Origin: Desulfobulbaceae bacterium | GTDB lineage: Bacteria; Desulfobacterota; Desulfobulbia; Desulfobulbales; Desulfobulbaceae | NCBI GenBank assembly: GCA_007121995.1 | Contig: SKJK01000179.1 | Location: 1 to 5,516, forward strand | DNA: 5,516 bases | Direction: 5' to 3' | Shown: positions 5,485 to 5,516 of the stretch, piece after piece | How the letters are laid out: the number at the start of each line of letters is the position of its first letter | Position numbering within the stretch: position 1 is the first letter of the stretch | The notes under the pieces: generated by a model | Database searches by the model: none | What the model saw: the letters and a program-made list of their open reading frames with translations, nothing else | Told to the model about the DNA's origin: nothing | Position numbers and translations under genes: made by a program

Positions 5485-5516
5485 ATGTCGATAATCGTAT
5501 ACCTTGTATCCGTGAC
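5485..5516 (+). CDS. Possible start of a gene running off the right edge
   Basis: An ATG at 5485, two bases after the small ORF's stop, begins MSIIVYLVSV and stays open to the edge. The ten visible residues are hydrophobic, as in a signal anchor or first membrane helix. There is no clear ribosome-binding site of its own, so coupling to the small ORF would be needed. The visible part is too short to identify. Confidence 0.2.
   Translation, partial: MSIIVYLVSV

Overview
The window reads as ordinary chromosomal DNA from a mid-GC bacterium, with every confident gene on the + strand. The combination of thiL, an NtrC-type sigma-54 response regulator, a YkgJ-type cysteine-cluster protein and two poorly characterised proteins suggests a Desulfobacterota ('deltaproteobacterial') sulfate or sulfur metaboliser, perhaps near Desulfobulbales. 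That placement rests on recollection of gene content and protein flavour, not on a search.

Layout: (1) 3-1451, the 3' part of a large protein of unknown function. Its reading frame is open to the left edge and it contains an internal duplication. (2) 1523-1930, a 135-aa conserved-looking protein of unknown function, probably co-transcribed with the first gene. (3) 1931-2189, a 259-bp gap with several possible RNA hairpins and a short interrupted reading frame. (4) 2190-3218, thiL, thiamine-monophosphate kinase, with a GTG start. (5) 3219-3375, a gap holding a long-looped inverted repeat and an AT-rich promoter-like stretch. (6) 3376-4785, an NtrC-family response regulator with intact REC, sigma-54 AAA+ and Fis-type HTH parts. 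(7) 4787-5197, a YkgJ-type cysteine-cluster protein whose ATG lies one base after the regulator's stop. (8) 5198-5380, a pyrimidine-rich gap with a tandem 14-bp repeat at a 21-bp period. (9) 5381-5482, a possible 33-codon ORF behind a strong ribosome-binding site, followed two bases later by another possible start that runs off the right edge.

How the genes fit together: ThiL makes the last step of thiamine diphosphate synthesis and needs none of its neighbours. The regulator and the YkgJ-type protein are packed tightly enough to be translationally coupled, so they are the only pair here with a strong case for a shared role. No sensor histidine kinase is present. I see no phage, transposon, CRISPR, tRNA or rRNA signal. 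I do not see convincing evidence of a new multi-gene system. The most worthwhile leads are the duplicated unknown protein, the regulator/cysteine-cluster pair, the structured thiL leader and the tandem repeat near the right end.
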